Below are positions 1-10,285 of a stretch of DNA of 64,000 bases, piece after piece (position 1 is the first letter of the stretch; every line of letters starts with the position of its first letter). The DNA comes from Caulochytrium protostelioides (taxonomy: Eukaryota > Chytridiomycota > Caulochytriomycetes > Caulochytriales > Caulochytriaceae). The stretch lies in NCBI GenBank assembly GCA_003615045.1, contig ML014136.1, forward strand, positions 1 through 64,000, in the 5' to 3' direction. The translations under genes were made by a program, and so were the position numbers. The notes under the pieces were generated by a model. The model did not search any database and had not been told where the DNA came from. It saw nothing but the letters and a program-made list of their open reading frames with translations.

Positions 1-114
1 TTCCTCTCACTCTGCGAAACGGGTCAGTCGGTCGACTGGTTCCGGTCGATCATGAGCGGCCTCGGCTGGAACCAGCGCGTGCAGCAGAAACCCTTGGGTC
101 CTCGCGACATGTAG
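1..114 (+). CDS. NAD kinase, 3' end only (second copy, runs off the window)
   Basis: The first 114 bases read in frame as the last 37 codons plus stop of an ATP-NAD kinase, ending in QQKPLGPRDM. They nearly repeat 15313-15426, the end of the complete NAD kinase gene below. Over 119 aligned bases I see two differences: position 96 changes Phe to Leu and position 105 is silent in an Arg codon. Similarity stops about five bases after the stop codon, so the two copies have unrelated 3' flanks. The rest of this copy lies left of the window, so whether it is a whole paralogue, a fragment or an assembly duplication cannot be decided here. Confidence 0.85.
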   Translation, partial: FLSLCETGQSVDWFRSIMSGLGWNQRVQQKPLGPRDM

Positions 115-367
115 ATCATCAGTAAAATTCGCTGAAACGTTCATGCTCAATCGATGTTTGGCAGAGACAGCCATTCAGACATCTTTCATACATTCCGTCA
201 CCGGACCCCTCAAACCCTTCGCTCGAGCTCTAAGACCGCTTGCCAAAGACGAACCGCCCATTGTACTAAACGAATCGAAAGGGTTGAAAATTGAAGTAAC
301 GAAATGAGAGAGGACCAGAAATCACATCCCAGATGATCTGGAATAACGATGGGCGATATATGGCCAA

Positions 368-2941
368 TCAGAAGGGCACCGACATGCATTCTGGCGCGTC
401 ACAGCCGTTTTCGATGATGTAGTTGGCCTGGCGATCGAGCTCACTGCGCATCGTTTTGCAGATGGCATGCTTGTCGCCTGCGTTGGCGGCGGCCGCCTGG
501 ACGGCGTCGTAGCAAAGATGGTAGCGGGTGCAGCCGTTCGACGCAAGGAACATCATGCGCGACACGCCGTTGGCGCGCATCGGGTCGCTCGTGCCGCGGA
601 GAATCATGCGCTGGATGGCCTCACCGCGGGTGGCGCGGTTGTAAAGGAGATTACGTAGCGTCGCATCATGGCCCTGGAATGCCATCACGCACGGCTTGTC
701 CACGGTGAAGAGCTGCTCAAATGCCGCGCGTGAGAGGGCCCGCGGGTGGCCCCCTTCGCGGCTTAGTAGCATGAGATCGATGATGGCGATAACGCGGAAT
801 CGCAAATCGGGACACGCCTGCTTGAGCAGCTGGGCACAGCCGATGATCTCGAGCACCATCTCGCAGCCGATGCCGCAGAGGACGATATCGACGTCCTCGC
901 CGAGGCCTGCGGTGCCCGCCCATGTGTAGCATGCAAAACCGTCCGCGCACTGCTGCTCGGCTTCGGCCACTGACGCGGTCCAGACCGGCAGCGGCGTCGT
1001 TGACGAGACGATGAGGTTCATCGCGTTCGTTGCCTTCAGGCACTGCTGCGTCGTCGCAACGAGGCTGTTCGCGTCCACAGGGAAGAAGATGCCGGTGTCA
1101 CACACTGCCTCGCGCTGGAGCGCTTCGAAGACCGGCACGTTCATTCCTGGCTTCTGTGCGTGGCCCATGGCGCACAGCAGGATGTCCAGCATCCCCGCCG
1201 TCTGTTGCGAGAAGGCCATGCGCGACTGCGTCAAAAGGGAGCAGGTCTCGAGGAAGGTCATTGCGGGCAGCCGCAGACTCGGGATCTCAGCGCACATCTT
1301 CTGGTACTGGCACAAGGTCATTACGAGGTCGGACGATGGGCGGAAGGGGCTCGTCTCCGAGGAACAGACGAGCGTTCGGCGTCCCATGCGGCAGTATCCA
1401 AGCAGGTGACTTTGCTGTGGCTCGGCGGGCATCAGGCGGAAGCGACCGGCGTTCTTGACGCACACCTCGTTAAGGAAGGGGGCCAGCATCGCGGGCGCCG
1501 AACATGCCGACGCGCGGCAGGCTTGCGTCTCATGCCGCGAGGCCTGCGCCATGAACGCGGCGCCCTGCTGGCTCGTGTTTGGCATCTCCAGAGTGGTCAT
1601 CATGGCCTTTGCAGGCTGCTCCAGAGCCTGGCGGCCCGGCGTCTGGCGCGGCAGCAAGCACGCCAGATAGGGCAGCGATGTACAGTCTTGGCCAAACAGC
1701 GCCGCGGGATTGCATGTACGCAGATAGGCTTCGAGGGCATTGCGTTCATTCTCGTTTTTCTTGGGGCTCGACAAGGGCATGGCACCGTTGCGGCCGCACT
1801 GCAGATGCAGCAGCATGCGGGTATCCATCACACGGGCCGACGTGCCCATGGTGACGGGCATAGGCATGGTCATGACCATGGCCATCGGCATGGGCATGGG
1901 CATAGGCATGGGCATCGCCGTGATCTGCTTCTGGAGACTCGCGAAATCCATGGGCATCACCAACGGCTTGTCCTGCATCGCCATCTGGATGCCGGCGGGC
2001 CGCTGCAGCTTGGCGGCGAGCGTCATGTCAGCGGCCGGAAGGGTCGGGCCCATGCATCGTGCGGGCATGCGCATCATCAGCATCGGCCAGCGCGGCGGCT
2101 GCGCCCGCGTCTCGGTCGCGCCGGTCGCGCCGCGACGCGCGGCGTCCTGGATCTGCACCATCTGCGCCATGGCCCAGTCCATACTCGCGGCCATGTTAGC
2201 CTGCAGGCGGTCGCCGTCATCGTCGCTGGCGCCGAGCAAGCGCGGCTGGTAACCGAGGGACCCAAAGAGGCGGCCGAGCTGCGCATCCGACATGCATGAG
2301 AAGGGGCCCTGGCCATTGAGGTAGACGATGGGGAGGACCGCGCCGGACTCAACGGGGTCGATGCACGGCAGGCGTTGCCAGATGGCGGCGGCGGGACCCG
2401 TCTCCGGCATGCCGTCCACGACCATGCACGCAACGAGCATCTGTGGGTTGTCCAGAACGGCGCCGTACGCTGCAGTGAGGTCCAGGCAGAGCGACGCCGG
2501 CATGCGGAAGGGGTTCTGGCCGCCGCGGAGCAGGTTTGCGAGGCCGTCAGGCGTGCGCGTGAAGGACGGGTTGACCCCAGTTGCGCTGTCTTCGAGCCAC
2601 AGTGCGGCGAGGTTGGCCGGACACGCCTGGCTCATGTTGGCCGCCGTGCACCACATCATCTGGCGCGGGAGGTCGCGCTTCATCAGACGACACATGTGCA
2701 GCCAGCACAAGTTCGCCACGCTGCACACATCAAACCCGCCCGCGACCTCGTCCTTGCACTGCTGCGGCGTCAGCGGCTCCGTCAGGAGCGGGTTCGCCTG
2801 AAGGTAGAGCAACGCGCATGCGATATAGTTCGTCGCCGTATGCGCCTGTTCCAGCGCCTTCAGCATGGCCGGATCGCACGTCGGGTCTTTGCCGGCATAC
2901 ACGTTGGCAACCATCGCGTCCAAGTTAACCAGCGACATGTC

Positions 2942-2984
<43 letters not shown>

Positions 2985-3058
2985 ATGGCAGCCTTGCCGA
3001 TTGGGCGTGGCTCGTTGGCCTGGACATTGCCCTGAACGGCGATGGGGGCCGGCGTCAT
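368..3058 (-). CDS. Phosphoketolase (XFP) family homologue, apparently catalytically dead; Met/Cys-rich
   Basis: An 896-residue protein in one exon. It aligns along its length with xylulose-5-P/fructose-6-P phosphoketolase: an N-terminal TPP-domain stretch (about 45-360), a middle stretch and a C-terminal domain (about 690-896) with VDANSL, LIVSSTTPLPVW and LFTVDKPCVMAF in the expected order. The second XFP signature is recognisable as DNPQMLVACMVVDGMPETGP, but ends VDGM where the family has GDGE. The first signature (EGGELGY) is replaced by an unrelated stretch around SLCLDLT. The family's GPGHGG reads AANMSQ, GHWG reads GGFD, and the AHQ histidine near residue 355 is gone, so none of the catalytic His is visible. 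There is an N-terminal Gln run and a Met-Pro run near residues 385-405. The uninterrupted 2.7-kb frame argues for a retained protein. Enzymatic activity is unlikely; the role is unknown. Confidence 0.85.
1851..1920. repeat. Hexamer-like repeat coding Met-Pro/Met-Ala
   Basis: Imperfect GGCATG/GGCATC repeats inside the phosphoketolase-like gene. On the minus strand they give alternating Met-Pro and Met-Ala/Val/Thr residues. They lie just after the place where the family's substrate-binding histidine loop should be. Confidence 0.8.
2941..2986. repeat. CAG/CTG microsatellite (poly-Gln)
   Basis: About 14 CTG units on the plus strand, read as CAG on the minus strand. They code a 14-residue Gln run near residue 26 of the phosphoketolase-like protein. 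Confidence 0.95.
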
Positions 3059-4236
3059 GATGGAGACGGTGGAAGTGAGGGAGAAAGTGCGAGAAAGTAA
3101 ACGAAAAAGTAAAAATAAGGGGGATGCGGTTATGAGCGCGGATGGTCTGTCAAGCTTTCAGAATGTGAACTGCAAGAGCGATGTAGCAGAGATCACAGAA
3201 ACGCAACGACTAAGTGGAAAAAGCGTGCCGAATCAGAAGCACAACACTACCAGTTGAGATCGGTGGTGAGCGCATCGTCTCCCCCTTGAATGCTCTCGGT
3301 CTGTCTCATGGCCGCTTCTGGGCTAAGACGATCGATCCTGCGGCGAGACGCGACGGAACGCCGGGATGCCCATTATATATCTTTCACGACGATCGAAAGC
3401 GTCGCGTCAGACGCAGTTGTGCACCACCAACCGACATTGCCGCATGACCGCCGGCGTTCATGAAGCGGATGAACCGCCATGCGAGGGAGCAAGCGAGGGA
3501 TCTCCCATGCTCCCCTGTCCGTCCGCTAGACCGGCTTCGGTGCCGACGTATCCACTTAATCGCCCGCATCTGCCATGTTTCGCAGTCCGTGGACGATCAG
3601 TCATCAAGGCTGATCACATGATGCACGCGCTCGTCGCCGAGGCCTGAGCCAGCGCTGCCGCAAAGCGAGCGCCGAAACGGCCCATGCCATCGGGCTTTGA
3701 CGACGAGGCCCGGTCCACATGGTTGCCCGCATGCCTTCTGGATGCTTCGAAGGACAGCAGGTCGATCAGCCCCGTCTGGTGATGCGTATCAATTGGCATC
3801 GGATCCCCACCGCGCTTTCCACGCTCCTGCCCATCTTACTCGTCCTGCTCCTGCCGCTCCCCACACGTTCCCCACACGTTCCCCACACGTTCCCCACACA
3901 TTCCCCACACATTCCCCACACATTCCCCCATCCACACGCTTGACAACGCGGGGGCACCACCCCACCTCGTCGCGCGGGACGGGGTGGTCGTCGCGCGCGG
4001 GACGTCTGGATGGCCTGCATTCCGCATCCATCGACCGGAAGTGGACAGCAACGCGCCCACCAATCTCGGTCACGCCAGTCCCTTGCAGCATGCACGTGAC
4101 GCCTTCATGTGAGCCATCGCGCATGATAATGCGTGCATGATCTGGCATGATCTGGCATGATCACATCGTCGTCATTGTCACAACACAGACTATCGTCCAT
4201 GATGTGGGCGTTCTTTCCAATGAAAATATGTGGGGT
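3059..4236. other. Intergenic, 1.2 kb, upstream of the phosphoketolase-like gene
   Basis: No convincing coding exon on either strand. The first ~150 bases left of the minus-strand start are purine-rich. The only clear structure is the 11-base tandem array at 3859-3928. The right end is the 3' flank of the nucleoside phosphorylase gene. Confidence 0.6.
3859..3928. repeat. 11-bp tandem repeat, six copies
   Basis: Six copies of an 11-base unit. The first three read CCCCACACGTT and the last three CCCCACACATT, so one base changed and the changed unit was then amplified. It lies in non-coding DNA. Confidence 0.9.
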
Positions 4237-5286
4237 TTAATCGTGGAGACAGAGCGCCTCGAGGACGGCGAGACCGCCGACCTTCTCCAAAATCGCGACC
4301 TGCGCACTCTCGATGAAGGCGTTGTTGACACGGTCGGCAAAGATCATCGCGCAGGCGGCGGCACGGATTTGCGAGGCGGGGTCAGCCGCCGCACTGCACG
4401 CCGCCAGATGGAACAGCATGAAGTTCTCCATCTCCAGCGTCTCGATCGCGGGCTCGAGCGCGCGCAGTTCCGCGATAAGCGACGCGTTGCCGTCGTCGAA
4501 ATGCGGATCGGCGCGGCCCTGGCTCGCGTAGAAGGTGTCCGCCGTCGCGTTCAGCCCGCAGATCACGTGCTGGGCGCCGCCGAGATGGGCCGCGAGATGG
4601 GCCGCGAGGTGGTCCGAGAGCGGGCCGTCGGCGGGACAGACTTGGCTGACGTGGTAGCGGCCGCCGCAGAGGACGCGAGATCCAGCGGTCGTCGCAGCGG
4701 CATCGGCCTTGTCGGTGACAACATGGGCCGTCGATACGGATGCGGATGCAGGGGTGGATGCCGATGCGGATGCAGGGGTGGATGCCGAAGGATCTGGGGA
4801 TGTCCTTGTGGCTGCGGGCAGGAACGCATCGTAGTGACGGGTCAGCATGACGGCGCCGTGGGCGGCGACGGCGATCTGGCCGCAGTGACCTTGGCCGACG
4901 GCGCCGCAGGAGCCGAAGCGCACGATGCGCAGCGGCCCGGAAGTGGTGGCGCGGACCTCGCGGACAAACATGTCCATGTTGCCGATGCCCATGCCGATGG
5001 CGACGATGGAGACGGGGACGCCGCGGAAGGTGCCCGTGATCGCGTGGAAGCCGCGCTTGGAGGTATGCTCGAAGGCCGGCGGGCCATCGAGATGCGTGGC
5101 GAGCGTACGCGCGCGCAGCATGTCGCCGACGGTGACCACGCGCGGCGCGATCTGTCCGGCCTTCGTGTGGACGTGGTAGGTCCGGCCATCGGGATCGAGC
5201 GGGAAGTTGGCGTTGGCGTACGCGGGCGAGAGGGCGCTGGTGGGCTCTCCGGACGCAACAATCGGCGGCACGCGGTGGTCGGCCAT
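4237..5286 (-). CDS. Nucleoside phosphorylase, uridine phosphorylase-like (PNP/UDP family)
   Basis: A 349-residue single-exon enzyme expected to split uridine (or a purine nucleoside) with phosphate into base and ribose-1-phosphate in the salvage pathway. PNP_UDP_1 features in order: an N-terminal TVGDMLRART segment, the AIGMGIGNMDMF loop (about 97-108), FGSCGAVG (about 125), GLNATADTFYASQG (about 245) and LEMENFMLFHLAA (about 286), where MEN is the ribose-binding Met-Glu of the family. DRVNN follows near the end. A low-complexity Ser-Thr-Ala-Pro insertion (about 165-190) comes from imperfect repeats at 4735-4800. I start at the ATG at 5286, which has a good context; three codons upstream there is only a GTG. 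Substrate preference cannot be read from sequence alone. Confidence 0.85.
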   Translation of the reverse strand: MADHRVPPIVASGEPTSALSPAYANANFPLDPDGRTYHVHTKAGQIAPRVVTVGDMLRARTLATHLDGPPAFEHTSKRGFHAITGTFRGVPVSIVAIGMGIGNMDMFVREVRATTSGPLRIVRFGSCGAVGQGHCGQIAVAAHGAVMLTRHYDAFLPAATRTSPDPSASTPASASASTPASASVSTAHVVTDKADAAATTAGSRVLCGGRYHVSQVCPADGPLSDHLAAHLAAHLGGAQHVICGLNATADTFYASQGRADPHFDDGNASLIAELRALEPAIETLEMENFMLFHLAACSAAADPASQIRAAACAMIFADRVNNAFIESAQVAILEKVGGLAVLEALCLHD

Positions 5287-5305
5287 GACGCACACTCACG
5301 ACCGG

Positions 5306-5408
5306 TGGATCGGATGGATCGGATGGACCGGATGGATCGGACGGAGAGGACGGAGAGGACGGAGAGGACAGAGAGGACGGAGAGGACGGAGAGGACGGAG
5401 AGGACGGA
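5306..5408. repeat. GGATCGGAT and ACGGAGAGG tandem repeats
   Basis: A run of GGATCGGAT-like units (5306-5340) passes into about seven copies of ACGGAGAGG (5340-5408). The array sits 20-120 bases upstream of the nucleoside phosphorylase ATG, so it may fall in its promoter or 5' UTR. Confidence 0.85.
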
Positions 5409-5492
5409 TGCAACCCAACTCACGGCAATGAGGTCGGCGCTCCAGGCACACCAGCGACAGGCCCGGGCGAGGGTCAGCGGGGATGGAGGAAA

Positions 5493-5525
<33 letters not shown>

Positions 5526-5526
5526 G
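5493..5526. repeat. GAGGAC hexamer microsatellite
   Basis: About five and a half GAGGAC units in the spacer between the phosphorylase and NSRP1 genes. No coding role seen. Confidence 0.85.
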
Positions 5527-6099
5527 CGGCAGCCTAGAGTGCCAACACCGACCATCAAGCTAAGGCCCCCATACCTGCACGACATGGCGAGGGCCACGGA
5601 CCACCCAACCTTGCCGCGTGATGAGACCAGGAGCACGGACTGGATCAGGTCGCTATCGGCGTCGCCGAGCACCAAGGCGTTCCGCTCAAAAGACATTCCG
5701 TCGCGCAACGCTCTCGCCGCCCGGGGGCGTGGGGCTCCGACCGCCTGTGGCTTAGATGCGGCGGGCGCCGCGAAGCCCACCTGGGTCAGGTGACCGACGG
5801 CTCACTCCGCAAGCCGTGATGGCCGTGATCGCCAGCGGCAGGGCCACCGCCGCCGCCACACCCCGCCGCGGCGTCAGCGGACGCGGTCGCGGTCCGGCGG
5901 CCGAGGGCAAGGGCCCTTGCCGTCCGCTGGGCCAGGACGTCCCGTGGTGGTCGTTTTCTTGCATTCTGGATACTCTTGATGGCCACGCGAGGATGATCGT
6001 CGTTCGCCAGAACGGCGACAGGATGGCCTCGCTGACGACGGGCCGCGGCATGGATGGCTCGGCAGGGGGCCTCCGGGCCTCCGCGGCGGGCGGGCCGTC

Positions 6100-6520
6100 T
6101 CATCCCGCCACCGGCGCGAGCCGCGCGCGACACCGCGCGCGGTAGCGTGCCGCGGCGTCCGCGACGGCCTGCGGCGTGGTGCGCCGCCGCCGGAACAGCG
6201 CCACCAAGCGCGCCTGCGCCGCCGGCACGCCGTGGCCCGCGGGACTCCCGCGGTGAGTCGGTCGGGCCGCGGCGGCGCGACCGCGCCGGACCGGCGGACG
6301 GGGCTGGCCGTGTCGGTCGGCGTCGTCGGCGTCGGCGTCGGCAGCAGCGGCGGCGGCGGCGGCGGCGGCACGGGGCCGCGAGGCCGATGCGGCGAGGGAG
6401 GCCGGCCCGGGCGGCGGCGCGCGCGCCTGGCGTGCGGCGTAAGCGGCACTCACATTGAGCCCGGGCGCCAGCAGATCGCGTTTATCGACGACTTCGTGTT
6501 GGTCGTTCCGCTGGACGCGG

Positions 6521-6556
<36 letters not shown>

Positions 6557-7353
6557 TCGGCGTCGTCGGCGTCGGCGGCAGCGTCGTCGTCGGCGTCCTC
6601 GCGGACAAGCGGCGCGGGCTGCCCCGTCCGCGCAAGATCGAGCACGCCGCGGTAGAACGATGCCATGCCGATGCCCGTGGTGGGCGCATCGCGCTCGGCC
6701 TGCGCATCGCGCTCGGCCTGCGCATCGCGCTCGGCCAGCTGCTGCTTGTACGCGGTCGTCACAAACACCTCCTTGTCGGCGAACTGCGCATCATCGGCCG
6801 CGCGTTCGGCAATGAGGCGGCGGTCGTTCTGGCGCTCGCGCTCAGCTTTGCGCGCGGCGCTCGCTGCCAGCAGCGCGTGGATATACTGCGGCGGCGGCGT
6901 TGCGCCCGCGCGCTCCGTCGGCCCGCTGCCGCTGCCGCCGCCGCCGCCGCCGGACGCGGGGGGCGCCCGCGGCGTCCGCGCCGCTTCCTGGGCTTTCATG
7001 GCCGAGTACACGGCATCATACTCGAAAATCGTGGCGTCCTCGGCGAGCGCCGCCGCCTGCGTCTGCTGGGCCTTCGCGAGGCTCGCGGCGCTCGGCAGGA
7101 CGGCGACGCGCGGACGGCTCGTCGGGAGCCTCGGCCGAGCGCCGGGTGGCGGCGGCCGTGACGATGCTCGGGGTCCGGCATCGGCGTCGGCATCGGCATC
7201 GGCATCGGCATCGGCATCGGCGTCGGAGTCGGAGGCCGCCGCGAACGCCGCGGCCGGCCGTTGACGCGGCGCGGCGCTGGCGGTCCCGGTGGCCGATGCC
7301 GATGCCGATGCCGATGCTGACCTCGGCGGGAGCGCGAGTCGGAATCCACCCAT
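6100..7353 (-). CDS. NSRP1: Nuclear speckle splicing regulatory protein 1 homologue (CCDC55/DUF2040)
   Basis: A 417-residue protein. The diagnostic DUF2040 block runs from about residue 95 to 240: ALAEDATIFEYDAVYSAM, then PPQYIHALLAASAARKAERE, then FADKEVFVTTAYKQQLAERD and GMASFYRGVL. These match human NSRP1 (ALAEDATVYEYDSIYDEM, YIHNLLKA, DKEAFVTSAYKKKLQE) in order and spacing. The family is nuclear and regulates alternative splice-site choice. An Asp-Ala run (about 45-60) comes from GCATCG hexamers at 7177-7225, and a second Asp-Ala run lies near residues 255-275. The C-terminal third is Ala/Arg-rich with no known fold. The start at 7353 (GCGCGCC ATG G) is well placed. It is divergent to VPS45, with 1 kb between the starts. 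Confidence 0.9.
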
Positions 7354-8371
7354 GGCGCGCAGCGATCCCTCCGGCGGCCCGGCCTCGCGTTTGGGCGTTG
7401 GGGTTCAGGGCCGCGGCGACCAGCGAGCAGGACGCGCAGGTCGAGCAGGACGCGCAGGTCGAGCAGGACGCGCAGGTCGAGCAGGACGCGCAGGTCGAGC
7501 AGGCCGAGCAGGACGACGAGCGACACGTGGGCACGGCGTGCGGATGAGCGTCTGGGTGCGGCGTGCGGAGGAACGAGCGCGCGCGACGTCTCGCTGGCGC
7601 GGGATCCCCGGCCCAGGCGCTCATCGGCCGCGTCGACGGCGGCCGCCGTGATGGGCGGTCTGATAGGGTTCTCGTGGAGGGCCGCCGCCGACGCGAGAGC
7701 GGGAACGGGGGGGAGCGCCCTGCGACGGCGGGCAAGCCGGCGGCAGCCTGCGAGCACGGCGCTCGCCACGGCGCTCGCCACGGCGCTCGCCATCGCCCGC
7801 CGCCCTGGGCCGCTTTGGCCTCTTCCCATCTCCTCGGCTGGCTGGCTCTCCCCGCCCCAGCCACGCCGCTGGCGGCGAGAGCGCGGCCGATCCGTCACAC
7901 CCACGCCGAGGCCCTGACCCAGAGCACGGCGGCCGATCGCTCGTGGCGTGGGCTCGGCCGCGGCGTCGCGCGTGCCAGCTCAACGGGACGCCGCGCGGAG
8001 CGGTCCCTTGATCCTCAGATCGGCGCACGGATCCGCGTCGTCCGGTGGCCGGCCACGTGGTGCCGGCGCCGGCGGTGCTGGCCGTCCGGCGGCCCGTCCT
8101 CCACGGCCATCGCTGTCCGCCGCTTCATCGGGTCGCCTTGGAGAGCATCGCACGCGCTGCAGTGTTCTGCCTGACGGGCCGTGGATCGTTCCGTCCTTCG
8201 TCGATTGAACGGCGCTTGCGGCGCCGCAGCCGCCGTCGGCATCGACGACGCCCATCGACGACGCCCGCGCTCCCACCGTGCCTTTCGTGCTCGCCGCCGC
8301 CGTCGCCGCCGTCTGTGTCGTGTGCGGGTATTCCCCCCTGATTGAACGCGCCCGCGCGGCGTGCTGCCACC
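7354..8371. other. Divergent promoter region NSRP1/VPS45
   Basis: About 1 kb between the start codons of NSRP1 (-) and VPS45 (+), so it must hold both promoters. It contains an 18-base tandem array at 7427-7500 and extremely GC-rich sequence. I see no TATA box and no convincing exon. Confidence 0.6.
7427..7500. repeat. 18-bp tandem repeat, about four copies
   Basis: Unit GCAGGACGCGCAGGTCGA repeated about four times without visible change, ending in degenerate copies. It lies about 75 bases upstream of the NSRP1 start codon. Confidence 0.9.
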
Positions 8372-10285
8372 ATGGACGCCATCAAGGCGGTTCAGTTCTA
8401 TCTGAATCGCATGCTTTCGGATGTGCCCGGCATGAAAGTGCTGCTCCTCGATGACGAGACGGTAAGGCGGACGATGATCGAGCCGGATACGACACACGTC
8501 AGCGAGATGGATCGGACCTCTGCCGTATTGGCTCATCCGGTTGCTAAACGTTGTCTTTGCTTTTTCCTCTTTTTCTTGCTTGCTGGGTGATCCTCGGCAT
8601 GACGGCATGGGCTGGAATCACGGGACGGCGGAGTGCAGACAACCATTATCTCGCTCGCGTATACGCAGTCGCAGCTGCTCGCGAAAGAGGTGTTTCTCAT
8701 TGACAAGCTCAGCAATGTGAGCCGCGAAAAAATGAAGCACATGAAGTGCGTCTGCTTTCTGCGGCCCATGGACGACGCGATCCAGGCCGTGATCGACGAG
8801 CTGCGCGACCCCAAGTACATGAAGTACTACCTGTACTTCACGAACACGCTGCGCAAGTCCTCGCTGGAACGGCTTGCGGAGGCGGACGAGTTCGAAGCCG
8901 TCTGCGAGGTCCAGGAGTACTACGCAGATTATTTGGCGATCAACCCGACGCTGTGCGCGCTGCCGCTCCTGGGGCCCGAGCACCCGCTGACCGGCGAGCA
9001 GCCGCAGGTCTGGGATGCGCGTGCGCTCAACCGCAGCGTCGAGGGGGTGCTGGCGATCCTGCTCTCGCTCAAGAAGAAGCCGCTTATCCGGTATGAGCGG
9101 CAGTCGCCGCTTGCCAAGAAGCTCGCGTCCGAGGTGCAGTACCAGATCGGGCAGGAGGGCCAGCTCTTCGACTTCCGAAAGGCCGACACGCCGCCGATCC
9201 TGCTGATCGTGGACCGCATGAGCGACCCCGTGACGCCGCTGCTGACGCAGTGGACGTACCAGGCCATGGTGCACGAGCTGATCGGGATTGTGAACGGCCG
9301 CGTCGACCTGTCGTACGTCAAGGACGCGCGGCCGGAGCTCCGCGATATCGTGCTGTCGTGCGAGCATGACACGTTCTACCGGCAGAACATGTTCCTCGAC
9401 CTCGGCGACCTTGGCGCCAACATCAAGACGTATGTCGAGGAGTACCAGGTGAAGCACAAGTCGAACATGCAGATCGAGAGCATCACGGACATGAAGCGGT
9501 TCATGGAGGACTACCCGGACTTCCGCAAGCTCTCGGGCAACGTCACGAAGCACGTCACGCTGGTCGGGGAGCTCTCGCGGCTCGTGGGCGAGCAGCAGCT
9601 GATGGCCGTCGGGGAGCTGGAGCAGAACCTGGCAGCCGTCGACAGCCATGCGACCGATCTGCGCGCCCTCCAGGCGCTACTCGAGACGCCGGGGATCCCA
9701 GACAGCGCGAAGCTGCGGCTCGTGCTGCTGTACGCGCTGCGGTACGAGCGGCACCCGAACAGCGCGCTGCCGCAGCTGACGGACGCGCTGGCGCGCGGCG
9801 GCCTGAGCGAGGGCAAGATGCGGCTGGTGGCGGATCTGCTGGCGGCGGCGCGGCCCGAGCAGCGCGCCGAGGACCACGGCGACCCGGCCGACGTCTTTGC
9901 GCGCACGAAGCACGTGCTGCGCGGTCTCAAGGGCGTCGAGAACGTGTTTACGCAGCACACGCCGCGGCTCGTCCGCACGCTGCGCGACCTGCTGCGCGGC
10001 CGGCTGCGCGACGCCGCGTACCCGTTCGTCGACGGCGCGACGCGCGACAAGCCCCAGGACGTCGTCGTCTTTGTCGTTGGCGGCGTCACGTATGCCGAGG
10101 CGCGCGAGGTCCACGTGCTCAACGCCGAGACGCCGGGCGTCCGCATCCTGCTCAGCGGCACCGCCGTCCACAACAGCGCGTCTTTTCTGCGCGACGTCAG
10201 TCTCGCCGCAGCGCGTTACCGCAAGAGCAGTGGCGGCGGCGGCGGCATGGGCGGCGCCTCACCGCCCGGCCGAGGCGCCGCTTGA
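8372..10285 (+). CDS. VPS45: Vacuolar sorting protein 45 (Sec1/Munc18 family)
   Basis: Two exons, 8372-8461 and 8639-10285, phase 0, joined as LLLDDET|TTIISLAYTQS. The donor is GTAAGG and the acceptor TGCAG; the product is 578 residues, the usual Vps45 size. SM proteins bind syntaxin-type SNAREs, and Vps45 with the Tlg2/syntaxin-16 SNARE works in Golgi-endosome fusion. Vps45-type blocks are clear: YLNRMLSDVPGMKVLLLDDE at the N terminus, VQEYYADYLAINP (about 105), LTQWTYQAMVHELIGI (about 225), KHVTLVGELSRLVGE (about 330), LKGVENVFTQHTPRLVRTL (about 455) and RPQD-like DKPQDVVVFVVGGVTYAEA (about 500). The C terminus ends in a short Gly/Ser tail. The start ATG (CTGCCACC ATG G) is in an ideal context. 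The block order separates it from Sly1, Vps33 and Sec1. Confidence 0.95.

Larger units (their letters stand above)
5287..6099. other. Intergenic, 0.8 kb, repeat-rich
   Basis: Lies between two minus-strand genes (3' of NSRP1, 5' of the phosphorylase). It holds a 9-base purine-rich array right upstream of the phosphorylase start and a short GAGGAC array. Long open frames in several phases are a by-product of the GC content, and I see no gene. Confidence 0.55.

Noticed and set aside
3859-3928. 11-bp array considered as a CRISPR array or telomere-like repeat
   Set aside because: Units are directly adjacent without spacers, too short for CRISPR, and the unit does not resemble a fungal telomere repeat; the genome is eukaryotic.
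4147-5793. Plus-strand open frame of ~550 codons overlapping the nucleoside phosphorylase
   Set aside because: Antisense to a clear enzyme gene and made of Arg/Gly/Asp and Thr-Glu-Arg repeats; a product of GC-rich sequence.
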